Shown: positions 17,278-25,304 of the stretch, piece by piece
How the letters are laid out: the number at the start of each line of letters is the position of its first letter
Numbering within the stretch: position 1 is the first letter of the stretch
From: Phycisphaeraceae bacterium
Lineage (GTDB): Bacteria > Planctomycetota > Phycisphaerae > Phycisphaerales > UBA1924
Direction of reading: 5' to 3'
DNA: 64,000 nt
Assembly: GCA_020639155.1 (NCBI GenBank)
Contig: JACKHF010000001.1
Coordinates: forward strand, 1,860,001 to 1,924,000
Translations under genes and position numbers: made by a program
Notes under the pieces: model-generated
Databases searched by the model: none
What the model was told of the DNA's origin: nothing
What the model saw: the letters and a program-made list of their open reading frames with translations, nothing else

Positions 17278-20142
17278 AGCAGCAAACTCGTTTGCTCGCA
17301 TTATTGCCTCATCAAGCTTTGCGACATCTGCGCCGCCGCCCTGCGCATGGTCGGGCTTGCCGCCGCCCTTGCCGCCGACGACCGATGCAACCTCGCGCAC
17401 CCAGTCGCCCGCTTTCAGTCCGCGTGCGTTGTGGTCCTTGCTGACCGCAGCGATGATCGCGATGCTGGTATCGGATGCAGACAGCAGCATGATCGCAGCG
17501 TTTGGTTTCATCTGCTCGATGGTCTTCAGCGCAGCCTGCATTGCACCGCGATCGCCATCGACATCGAGAGTTTCGACGAGGATGCCGTCGTCTGCGAGTG
17601 ACTCAGCCAGCGCGCGTGCGCGTTCGGAAGCAACTTTCGCCTTGCCCGCTGCTGCTGCCTTTGCTGCGCTCTTGGCTCGCTCCTGCAACGGTGCAAGCGC
17701 TGCGCGCAACGATTCGCGGTCTGTCATAGAGATGATGGCTGCATCAATCGATGTGTTCAGTTCACTGACAATCGATTGCAACTGATCATCAGATTCGGAT
17801 GTTGCGGCGTCGATGCGTGCGAGGAGAGCATCAGCCGCTGCTTTGGCAGTGTGTGCCGCTTCGCCGGTGAAAGCTTCAACGCGGCGGATGCCTTTGGCGA
17901 TGCCCGTCTCGCTCAGCAGCGCGAACGTCGCAATGTCGCCGGTAGTTTTCACGTGCGTGCCGCCACAGAACTCGACACTTCGCTCCATCCACTCGGGGTT
18001 GTCGGGGTTTGCGATGAGATCATCAACCTTCGGCCCGATCGAAATCACTCGTACGGGATCGGGGTACTTCTCGCCGAAGACAGCACGGAGTGTGTTGATC
18101 TTCTGTGCTTTGCCAAGCGCTGCGACATGCGCGTTGACTGGCAGGTTCTTACCGATCTGATCGCGCACGATGGACTCGATTCTCGCGATCTGGTCCGGTT
18201 CCACGGGGCCGTTGTTCGAAAAGTCAAATCGCAAGCGTTCCGCATCGACGAGCGAGCCCTTCTGATCGACATGATCGCCCAGCACGCTGCGCAATCCGAG
18301 ATTGAGCAGGTGTGTCGCGGTGTGGTTCGATTCGATTTTTCTTCGTGATGGTGTGTCGATGGACGCGTTCACTGTTGCGCCGACCTTTATCGTGCCGTTT
18401 GTGAGTTCGCCGATATGGAGGACGTACCCGCCGAATGATTTGACATCGGTGACGCGCATGATTGCATCGCCTGTGATGGTGCCAGCGTCTGCGACCTGAC
18501 CGCCCGATTCTGCGTAGAAGCAGGTGCGATCGAGCACGACACCGATCGGCGCGTCTCCAAGATTCTCTGCATCAACCGATTGTGTGAACTCGTCGTTATG
18601 GCGGATCGCAACGATGTGTGCGCTCAAGGTATCGAGCTCATACTTTGCAGCATCGTTTGTTGTTGCGATGTTCTGTTTGTTGAGCAAAGCGATGGCATCC
18701 GCTGGAAGCGAGATTGTTTTCTCGCCCGTCTTTGCGCCAGCACGTGACTTCTCGCGTGCTTCCTCCATGCACTTCTCGAATCCATCGATGTCAACGGTCA
18801 TCCCACGTTCTTCTGCCATCTGTTGCGTGAGATCAAGCGGGAAGCCGTATGTGTCGTAAAGCATGAATGCATCATCGCCGGCGACCTTCGTTGTGTTGCT
18901 GCCGACTATGGAATCGAAGTGCTTGATACCCTTGTCCAGCGTCCTGCCGAAACTCTCCTCCTCCTCGCGCACTATGTGAATCACGCGTTGCGGATCCTTC
19001 TTCAGTTCCGGGAAAGCGTCGCTCATTGTCTCGACGACGACCGGCACGAGTTCTGACAGGAAACCGGTCTTGGCGTTGAGTTTTTGTCTGCCGAATCGCA
19101 CTGCGCGGCGCAGCACGCGACGCAGCACATACCCGCGTCCCTCGTTGCTCGGTGTTGCGCCGTCGGTGATCGCGAATGTCAGTGTGCGGATGTGGTCGGC
19201 GATCACGCGGTAGGCTGTGTCCACGCTGCCCTCGTCGCTAGAACCGAACTTCCCGCTGTACTTGCGAGCGCTCGTGATCTCCTGCGTCTTTGCAAAGTAT
19301 GGCGAGAACACGTCCGTGTCGTAGTTTGACTTTACGCCCTGCAGCACGCTGACGAGACGTTCGAGTCCCATGCCCGTGTCGACGTGCTTTGCGGGCAGTG
19401 GCACAAGCTTGTCCGCGCTCTGCCGATCGAACTGGATGAACACGAGGTTCCAGATCTCGATGACATCATTGTTATCTGTGTTGACGAGCGTCACGCCGTC
19501 CTTTGCTGCACGCGCATCATCATCACGTCGGTCGTAGTGCAGTTCGGAGCACGGTCCGCACGGACCGGTGTCGCCCATCTCCCAGAAGTTGTCCTTGTAC
19601 GAACCCGGAAGCACACGCTCTTTCGGCAAAATTTTGCACCACAGCTCGCGCGCCTCGTCGTCCGCGGGAAGCCCGCGCGATTCGTCGCCGCCGAAGTACG
19701 TCGCATACAGACGATCGGGCGCAATGTTGCAGGCCTTTGTCAGAAACTCCCACGCGGACTGGATTGCCTCAACCTTAAAGTAGTCGCCGAACGACCAGTT
19801 CCCGAGCATCTCAAAGAACGTGTGGTGGTAGGTGTCCTTGCCAACGTCGTCGAGATCGTTGTGCTTGCCGCCTGCGCGGATGCACTTTTGCGAGTTGACC
19901 GCACGCGAGAGCCCGTGCAATGGATCGCCCTGCTTCGTCTGTCCCAGGAACAACGGCTTGTACTGGTTCATGCCCGCGTTGGTGAACAGCAGCGTTGGGT
20001 CGTTCACCGGCACGACCGGGCTCGACGGCACGAACGTGTGCTCCAGCCCGGCGAGCGTTGTGAAGAACTCGATATACCGCGTGCGGATCTCGCTTGCGGT
20101 CATGCGGGACGAGGACGGGACAGTGGTCGAGGTGGGCGTCAT
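17266..20142 (-). CDS. alaS: Alanyl-tRNA synthetase
   Basis: 958 residues, full length (usual 870-960). It charges tRNA-Ala and edits Ser/Gly-tRNA-Ala. The class II catalytic core starts at RTRYIEFFTTLAGLEH and includes the motif 1/2 stretch TLLFTNAGMNQYKPLFLG. The editing domain has both zinc-ligand pairs, HTATH near residue 605 and CGGTH near 710. The C-terminal C-Ala/DHH-like domain ends VVGGKGGGKPDHAQGGG, a hallmark of AlaRS. The start could be ATG 20142 or 20103; neither has a strong ribosome site. Confidence 0.97.
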   Translation of the reverse strand: MTPTSTTVPSSSRMTASEIRTRYIEFFTTLAGLEHTFVPSSPVVPVNDPTLLFTNAGMNQYKPLFLGQTKQGDPLHGLSRAVNSQKCIRAGGKHNDLDDVGKDTYHHTFFEMLGNWSFGDYFKVEAIQSAWEFLTKACNIAPDRLYATYFGGDESRGLPADDEARELWCKILPKERVLPGSYKDNFWEMGDTGPCGPCSELHYDRRDDDARAAKDGVTLVNTDNNDVIEIWNLVFIQFDRQSADKLVPLPAKHVDTGMGLERLVSVLQGVKSNYDTDVFSPYFAKTQEITSARKYSGKFGSSDEGSVDTAYRVIADHIRTLTFAITDGATPSNEGRGYVLRRVLRRAVRFGRQKLNAKTGFLSELVPVVVETMSDAFPELKKDPQRVIHIVREEEESFGRTLDKGIKHFDSIVGSNTTKVAGDDAFMLYDTYGFPLDLTQQMAEERGMTVDIDGFEKCMEEAREKSRAGAKTGEKTISLPADAIALLNKQNIATTNDAAKYELDTLSAHIVAIRHNDEFTQSVDAENLGDAPIGVVLDRTCFYAESGGQVADAGTITGDAIMRVTDVKSFGGYVLHIGELTNGTIKVGATVNASIDTPSRRKIESNHTATHLLNLGLRSVLGDHVDQKGSLVDAERLRFDFSNNGPVEPDQIARIESIVRDQIGKNLPVNAHVAALGKAQKINTLRAVFGEKYPDPVRVISIGPKVDDLIANPDNPEWMERSVEFCGGTHVKTTGDIATFALLSETGIAKGIRRVEAFTGEAAHTAKAAADALLARIDAATSESDDQLQSIVSELNTSIDAAIISMTDRESLRAALAPLQERAKSAAKAAAAGKAKVASERARALAESLADDGILVETLDVDGDRGAMQAALKTIEQMKPNAAIMLLSASDTSIAIIAAVSKDHNARGLKAGDWVREVASVVGGKGGGKPDHAQGGGADVAKLDEAIMRANEFAASLK

Positions 20143-20241
20143 GGGCGAATGGTAGTGGGGGAGCGTGAAAAATCACGGAAAACAGCCAACTTACCAATGC
20201 TCCACAAACCCTGTTCCGTATGCACAAGAAAGGGGATCTGG

Positions 20242-20877
20242 TCAACCGGCTTTCACAGTCTGTCGACGACGAACAGCGCCCATCATGCCCGCAAGCACCA
20301 GCGGGGCAGTTGTTCCGACGGACGGAACGCTCTGCGTAAGTACTCGGAGCTGGTCGTAGTCTGCCAGAGGAAACTGGGAGCGAAACAGATCAAAGTTGAG
20401 TGTGTTGCCGTTGACAAAGGCTCCGCTGACGAACGGGGTAAAGCCGCGGATGTTGGCGGTGCTGTAGGTTGTCCCCGTAGGTGCGAAGATTGCGTCGGTC
20501 TGGTTCAGGCGCTGAAATGAGAAGATCACGCCGACGATCGGACCATCGAATGTCACCGAGCCGACGAGCGATGTGCTGTTGATCCATCCTGGGGTGTGAT
20601 GGATCATGTGCGAGTCAACGGTGCCGGTGACAGCCCCCGTGGTGGCGACATAGGAGTTGGTCGGATTGCCGATCATGTCCACCATGAGCGAAGAGATGCT
20701 CACGCCCTGCTGCTCGTTCCACACTTTGGCGAACTGGCCACTGCCGCCCGGCCCGGAACCAAGCCCGACATTCGCTGGCGGGCTGATCAGTATCGCGTTG
20801 TTGACACCGATAACTGCTCCGTCTGCTGATGTCGCAGCGAAGCCCGCAAGCAAAATTCCAACATACACGTGTTTCAT
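20242..20877 (-). CDS. Secreted protein with PEP-CTERM-like C-terminus
   Basis: 211 residues from ATG 20877, which has AAAGGA 7 nt upstream. N-terminal signal peptide (KHVYVGILLAGFAATSADGA), then a beta-rich domain without a recognised family, and a tail VPSVGTTAPLVLAGMMGAVR followed by RRRQ. The proline start, single hydrophobic helix and arginine cluster match the PEP-CTERM/exosortase sorting signals widespread in Phycisphaerae, so it is probably processed at the cell envelope. Only the sorting logic is inferred; the role of the body is unknown. Confidence 0.75.
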   Translation of the reverse strand: MKHVYVGILLAGFAATSADGAVIGVNNAILISPPANVGLGSGPGGSGQFAKVWNEQQGVSISSLMVDMIGNPTNSYVATTGAVTGTVDSHMIHHTPGWINSTSLVGSVTFDGPIVGVIFSFQRLNQTDAIFAPTGTTYSTANIRGFTPFVSGAFVNGNTLNFDLFRSQFPLADYDQLRVLTQSVPSVGTTAPLVLAGMMGAVRRRQTVKAG

Positions 20878-21559
20878 AGGTGTGTCCTTTCTCACTGACC
20901 GAGGCCGGATACTCCATCCGCTGTGACACACAACACATGGAGCACCCATACTGAGTGCGGCGCACACCAGCGAATCTTGCAGTTTCTCCGAAATATGTAT
21001 CACATGTGAAATACGTTCAAAAAACGACCATTTGCTTGACCGGGGTATCCCTTGCGTTCAATCATCCCGCCGCGAATCGGTGAATGCCATCGTGCGCGTT
21101 CCGGTTTGTGTGTATTCCTCAGGTCAATCCCAGCGGGAACGGAGCCCCCTGTGCGTGTCGTGCAAAGTCCATCCCGGTCAGATCAGACGAGCATGTGCTC
21201 GCGGTATCTGCGTGATTGGTCTGTGCTGCACACCACGAGTAGCGATATGAGTTGTGATACAGCTCTTTCGCGGAAATGGGATACAAGCATCAGCTTCGGC
21301 TGAGTCCTCGCTCTTTCCGTTTCAACGCTCTCCCAGCTTCGACCATCCACGCTCCATCCGAATATGCACAGCGGAATGTGCTCAGCACATCTGTGTTGTG
21401 AAACGTTCCTGTGCTGAATGGTGGGGTGGGCTTCCAGCCCGCCTGTCACTGCAATCATCGCGGGCAGGATGCCCGCGCCACCACAACCCCAGACTTGAGC
21501 GACTGTTTCGCCTGAAGCACTTTCTCCCGAAACATCGCTTCAACCATGATGGCATTGCT
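20878..21559. other. Intergenic stretch without a supported gene
   Basis: About 680 bp between two divergent genes. Small open frames here have no ribosome site and no recognisable content. The only structure I see is the double-hairpin element at 21419-21485. Confidence 0.6.
21419..21485 (+). repeat. Palindromic double-hairpin element
   Basis: The element starts TGGTGGGGTGGGC and ends GCCCGCGCCACCACA. Inside are two short hairpins, GGGCttccaGCCC and GGGCaggatGCCC, bounded by GTGG/CCAC ends. It resembles the GGGCTTCCAGCCC-type interspersed palindromes found in planctomycete genomes. Only one copy is seen in this window, so its repeat nature rests on memory of the type. Confidence 0.5.
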
Positions 21560-22093
21560 ATGAACACTGAAGAAACACACATCGAAGAAACCCGTCCAGA
21601 AGAAACACAGTCTGTCGAATCACCATCGTGCGTGACCGGTGCGCATGCAGCCCTTGCTCGGCGTGTCGCGCCAGAGGACATCGTGCCCGGCATGTATGCT
21701 GCGGTGATGTCGGTCCGTCATCAGTACATCGCGTGGTGGAGACTGACGGAGCACTCCGTCGATCCGCTCGAAGTGGAGACATACTCCTTCATCCCGTGCA
21801 ACGCGGGCGAGCCCGTGCGCGTGCGCGAGGTGTGCCTGCCGTTCGTGTGCGTCTCGTGCGTCGATGGTGAGCACCGCACGCTCGACGTGCGCCTCGTCCA
21901 GCTTGCGCGTCTTGATCCTGCCTATGGGAAGAACGCGATGAAGCGTCTCGTGCCGGAGGAGATCCGTGAGAAACGCAGAGAGCAGCGCGAAAAGCAACGC
22001 GAGAAAGCCCGGGAAAAGAAAGCACAGAGCAAGAAGGACAAAGGGGAATCCTCGTGCTCGTGCAGAAAGTGCAAGCACAAGCGGAAGAAATGA
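21560..22093 (+). CDS. Planctomycetal protein of unknown function with highly basic coiled tail
   Basis: 177 residues from ATG 21560. The N-terminus is Glu/Thr-rich (NTEETHIEETRPEETQ). The middle domain has a recognisable planctomycetal pattern (PGMYAAVMSVRHQYIAWW, then REVCLPFVCVSCVDGEHR and TLDVRLVQLARLDPAYGK). The last 55 residues are an almost pure Lys/Arg/Glu helix (EEIREKRREQREKQREKAR) ending in a CSCRKCKHKRKK cluster. I cannot name a function; the tail could bind nucleic acid. A hairpin follows 25 bp after the stop. Confidence 0.7.
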   Translation: MNTEETHIEETRPEETQSVESPSCVTGAHAALARRVAPEDIVPGMYAAVMSVRHQYIAWWRLTEHSVDPLEVETYSFIPCNAGEPVRVREVCLPFVCVSCVDGEHRTLDVRLVQLARLDPAYGKNAMKRLVPEEIREKRREQREKQREKAREKKAQSKKDKGESSCSCRKCKHKRKK

Positions 22094-22117
22094 GTGTGTT
22101 TCATGTTGGTTCACGGG

Positions 22118-22138
22118 TCGGGGGCATGTGACCCCCGA
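22118..22138. terminator. Hairpin, probable terminator
   Basis: Seven-bp stem TCGGGGG / CCCCCGA with a 7-nt loop, lying between two convergent genes. No long T-run follows on either strand, so strength is uncertain. Confidence 0.5.
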
Positions 22139-22171
22139 GCGGTGTTTACAGCAATGACTGATCAGCCGGAA

Positions 22172-23254
22172 TTAGCTGCTTTGTTTCCACACAACAGCCC
22201 ACGATGGAGGTGGCCTCTCTAATTCACGAAACTTGCTTGCTGCATTTCGATCTAGTGAGACATATACAGTGGCAAACGGGCGGCCAGGAAGGAATCGGTT
22301 TATCGGTGTCCATATCTCGCGTGAGACAACGAGAACCGTACCGCCAGGCGATACCGCGATCACATTCTTGTCCACAGGGACTGTGGCCAGTATTTGATCG
22401 CTCCGCCAATATACGAGTTTTTGATTACCTGCATTATCATTCACGATGAATGCTCGGCGCATTGCGCAGTCGGATTGATCGGACCAGTCGGGCAGCGTGC
22501 CGACCAGTGGAATAGTTGCCCCATCGCGCAGAACGATTTTTGTACGGTTGAGCAACACCGTGTGCCGATCGAGCCATGTTGCAGACTCAACTGTGTCCAT
22601 TGTGCTGAACTGTTGCTCCAGAACCAATGCGTTGTCGGCTGCAAGCTGGCCTTGATCGTTGAGTTCTCCGAATACGAACTGCCCATTGAGCAGACCGATC
22701 CACGTTCCTTGCCCGGACGATGAGATAGCGGTTAAGCCACCAAGGGAATCGATGCGCTCTGGAACGTCGTTGTCGTGCCATGCCCACAATGACAACGCAT
22801 CGGTATTGTCACGAAAGACAAGCAGTTCATTGCTTGAAGCGTGTGTCAGAAACGCCCCGGGCGCGTGCAGGGCCGACATATCAAGGTGCCTCCACTGCCC
22901 GCCTGTAAACCTGTGTAGTGTGTATTTGCTGTCGGGCTCCCAATCATCGCGTACAAGAGCCAAGTTGCCTCGCAGCATGGAATACACGTGGTGAACTCGT
23001 TGTCGAGGGTCGGTTGGTGCGAATCTGATGTCCGGGTCCTTGATGCCGTCCTTGAATGCTTGCGGTACCTGTGTGCTGCCAACATCTTTGTATGTCCCAA
23101 GCCAGCTCACGCCGATCTCCCATGTCGGAGCTGGGTCCAGCGTGCCCATGCGATAGGCTCGTCTGAGCGCGGGAAGTCGCGAGGCGCATCCAGTAACTAT
23201 CAACGGGATCACGCAACAAACGACGAAACGGATTGACTGCGTTCTAGCCAGCAT
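22172..23254 (-). CDS. Lipoprotein, probable beta-propeller-like, unknown function
   Basis: 360 residues from ATG 23254, preceded by GGAG 5 nt upstream (in-frame ATG 23278 has no such site). A lipoprotein signal peptide ends in the lipobox IVTGC, so the mature protein starts CASRLPALRRAYR and is membrane-anchored. The rest is rich in short beta strands with repeating W and G spacing (ALSLWAWHDNDVPERIDSLG, GQGTWIGLLNGQFVFGELND, SATWLDRHTVLLNRTKIVLR), suggesting a propeller. No family recognised. It stands alone, convergent with the basic-tail gene. Confidence 0.75.
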   Translation of the reverse strand: MLARTQSIRFVVCCVIPLIVTGCASRLPALRRAYRMGTLDPAPTWEIGVSWLGTYKDVGSTQVPQAFKDGIKDPDIRFAPTDPRQRVHHVYSMLRGNLALVRDDWEPDSKYTLHRFTGGQWRHLDMSALHAPGAFLTHASSNELLVFRDNTDALSLWAWHDNDVPERIDSLGGLTAISSSGQGTWIGLLNGQFVFGELNDQGQLAADNALVLEQQFSTMDTVESATWLDRHTVLLNRTKIVLRDGATIPLVGTLPDWSDQSDCAMRRAFIVNDNAGNQKLVYWRSDQILATVPVDKNVIAVSPGGTVLVVSREIWTPINRFLPGRPFATVYVSLDRNAASKFRELERPPPSWAVVWKQSS

Positions 23255-23458
23255 TGTTGCTCCGGAGACGAACTGCATCGCAAGGAGTGCCCATTCCTTG
23301 ATTGATGCTCGCGAGGGGTGTGTAGTACTTAAAGGACGCGATGCGGCATTGGTTCAGTTGGCTCTCAGGGCTCCCCTTTTTGTATGAGGCTGGCAATCCT
23401 GCCCGGCGTGAATACACTTGCGACCACGCTGGCACGGGCCAGCATGTTTGTACTTTGA

Positions 23459-23532
23459 CAGGGCGTAGCTCAGCTTGGTAGAGCGTCTGGTTTGGGACCA
23501 GAAGGCCGTAGGTTCAAATCCTATCGCCCTGA
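23459..23532 (+). tRNA. tRNA-Pro (anticodon TGG)
   Basis: 74 nt fold into a full cloverleaf. The acceptor stem is CAGGGCG/CGCCCTG with discriminator A, the D arm GCTCAGCTTGGTAGAGC, the anticodon stem TCTGG/CCAGA around TTTGGGA (anticodon TGG), and the T arm GTAGG-TTCAAAT-CCTAT. The 3' CCA is not encoded. Confidence 0.96.
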
Positions 23533-23557
23533 TTCACACGATATTTTCGAGAGAAGA

Positions 23558-23899
23558 TTGAGTACTGCACTTCCGACACGTGAGTTGGTCCTTGAGAAAC
23601 TTCGCCGTTGCTTCATCGACAAAGATGAGGCGGCGCACGCTATCGAGATGCTCGATCGGTACGGGACCAAGTCGTGGCACCGTGAGCGAGATCGAGTGCA
23701 TCTTGCCATTCTGAAAGAGTGCAACGGAGAACTCGAGCGCGTCGGCTGGCTGGTGGAGATCGCGTGCTGCGACTACCGCGACGTATTGGCTGCGGCTGAG
23801 TATCCAGAAGAGTCCCGGCTCCCCGCAGGGCATGTCGACCTCGCTGCCGCGCGTCAGCGCGACCGTCAACAGTATGAGAAATGGCTCAATGGCGATTAA
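23558..23899 (+). CDS. Small helical protein of unknown function
   Basis: 113 residues if started at TTG 23558, which is preceded by GAGAGAAGA; longer starts would read through tRNA-Pro. The sequence is soluble, charged and helical (RELVLEKLRRCFIDKDEAAH, RVHLAILKECNGELERVGWL, DLAAARQRDRQQYEKWLNGD). The composition and third-base GC fit a real gene. It begins 26 nt after the tRNA. No family recognised; the non-ATG start is an inference. Confidence 0.6.
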   Translation: MSTALPTRELVLEKLRRCFIDKDEAAHAIEMLDRYGTKSWHRERDRVHLAILKECNGELERVGWLVEIACCDYRDVLAAAEYPEESRLPAGHVDLAAARQRDRQQYEKWLNGD

Positions 23900-24326
23900 T
23901 CAGGGTGGAGCGGATAGGCAGTTCGGCGGCAGCAGAGAACGCAATTCAAACTCCCTTGCCCCTACGTCCGACAGAAAGATTTCAACTAGTGTCCTCTCGC
24001 TTTGATTTTGTATATTTCTTTCACGGAACGATCGTTTGGCATCTGACTTGTAAGGCAAAACCGACATCGACTCGAAAGATTATCTTAACTGCCATGTGTA
24101 GAGGTTAATTTCAAGCTTGTTTCTCCACGTACACGCTCAAAGTATCGAATCAGATCGAACTGAGCTTTTGGAGGGGACTGGATCTGTAGCCCTGACGCTC
24201 TCCTTTGATGGATGCAAGTCTCTGCAAGCCTCAATGAACATTGAGAGGCGGTGATGTTGTTGCGCATCGCTGATGATGCATTGCCGCCTTGTTCGTGAGT
24301 GCAATCAGTTGCTTTCAACGTTGTAT
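23900..24326. other. Intergenic stretch, AT-richer than its surroundings
   Basis: About 430 bp between the small helical gene and the convergent YHS-repeat gene. It contains one degenerate copy of the 25-bp dispersed repeat (23980-24004). I find no supported gene. Confidence 0.55.
23980..24004 (+). repeat. 25-bp dispersed repeat, degenerate copy
   Basis: It begins TTTCAACTAGTGTCC and differs at 6 of 25 positions from the copy at 33388. Like the others it runs into a T-rich tract. Confidence 0.45.
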
Positions 24327-25292
24327 CTAGCGTTTATCCGGGCTGGATTTCGTGGTAGATTCGCTCACACCATGAGGATTTTCGCTCTGCATCTTCGGTA
24401 CATACATGTTCTTCTTCTGCCACGCACCATCAACCGCCATGATGTACTTCAGAGGATTGTTCTTTGCTTCCGGCTCGCAGCCAGCGCAGCAGAACCGAAG
24501 CAATCGTCCTGCGATCACCATCTCCGTCGGCTCTCCCATTGAGCCCAGTTTGCCGCCTGCAACCACGCACGTGTCCAGTGGGTAGTCTTTACGTTGGATC
24601 TCGGCGGTCTTCTTGTTCAGCCGCTCAATAAACTTCGCTGGATCCGCATTGAACTTTGTCTCGCACGCAGAGCAACACAAACGAACGAGCCGATTCCCGT
24701 ACACTATGTTCTTTGCAATGTCCTTGTCATGCTCAATAAGTGGTTCGCCGGACACAATACACTGCTGGATAGGATAATATCGAAGCTGATCTTTGATGAT
24801 GAGTTCATCAGCCTTTTTCCAATATGCATCTGTGTCTGCTTCGAACGTTTCAATACATCCAGCGCAACAGAATCGCACTTCTCGGCCGTCATATTTCTGA
24901 ACGATCGGGTCTCCCATCGAGCCGAGTTTCTGACCCGACACAGGACACTCGCTCAGTGCAAACGGCTCCGTCCATGCACTTTGGTCAGTGGGATTGTCGT
25001 TGTGCGTGACGTGTGACGCGAGTGACACATTGACAAACTCGTCCTTACGTTGCTCAGTCCACGCATTGAACTGGCTGTCGCATCCGGGGCAACAGAAGCC
25101 GATCTGATTTTTCTTATAGTTGACGAGCGTTTTGCCATCGATTGGTTCACCGCTGACAGGGCACACTGCATTGATCGGCCTGGCTGAGGTTGTTTCGTGT
25201 GGCTTTGTGTGCTCGGTCTGCATCTGGGCAACCACACATGGTCCTCCGATAGCAAGGGCAGAGAAAACGGTCAATATGCGAACGGATTTCAT
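24327..25292 (-). CDS. Periplasmic protein with four tandem YHS/TRASH-like metal-binding modules
   Basis: 321 residues with a signal peptide (KSVRILTVFSALAIGGPCVVA). Four repeats follow, each with a Cys-x-x-(S/A)-G start and a CC-x-x-C end. They read CPVSGEPIDG...GFCCPGC, CPVSGQKLGS...RFCCAGC, CIVSGEPLIE...RLCCSAC and CVVAGGKLGS...RFCCAGC, at intervals of about 60-70 residues. YHS/TRASH modules bind copper and other heavy metals. It is the last gene of the Cus-like operon, 12 bp behind cusA, with AAGGAG 7 nt before its start. A periplasmic metal sponge or metallochaperone for the pump is the likely role. Confidence 0.82.
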   Translation of the reverse strand: MKSVRILTVFSALAIGGPCVVAQMQTEHTKPHETTSARPINAVCPVSGEPIDGKTLVNYKKNQIGFCCPGCDSQFNAWTEQRKDEFVNVSLASHVTHNDNPTDQSAWTEPFALSECPVSGQKLGSMGDPIVQKYDGREVRFCCAGCIETFEADTDAYWKKADELIIKDQLRYYPIQQCIVSGEPLIEHDKDIAKNIVYGNRLVRLCCSACETKFNADPAKFIERLNKKTAEIQRKDYPLDTCVVAGGKLGSMGEPTEMVIAGRLLRFCCAGCEPEAKNNPLKYIMAVDGAWQKKNMYVPKMQSENPHGVSESTTKSSPDKR

Positions 25293-25304
25293 ATCAAATC
25301 TCCT

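Noticed and set aside
19384..20520. 378-codon plus-strand frame opposite alaS
   Set aside because: Antisense to the conserved synthetase core and runs into the next gene; no recognisable protein features.
22118..22138. Riboswitch near the basic-tail gene
   Set aside because: Only a single short hairpin between convergent genes is visible; a terminator explains it better.
24085..24318. 77-codon minus-strand frame in the gap before the YHS-repeat gene
   Set aside because: No ribosome site, no recognisable sequence and poor codon bias.
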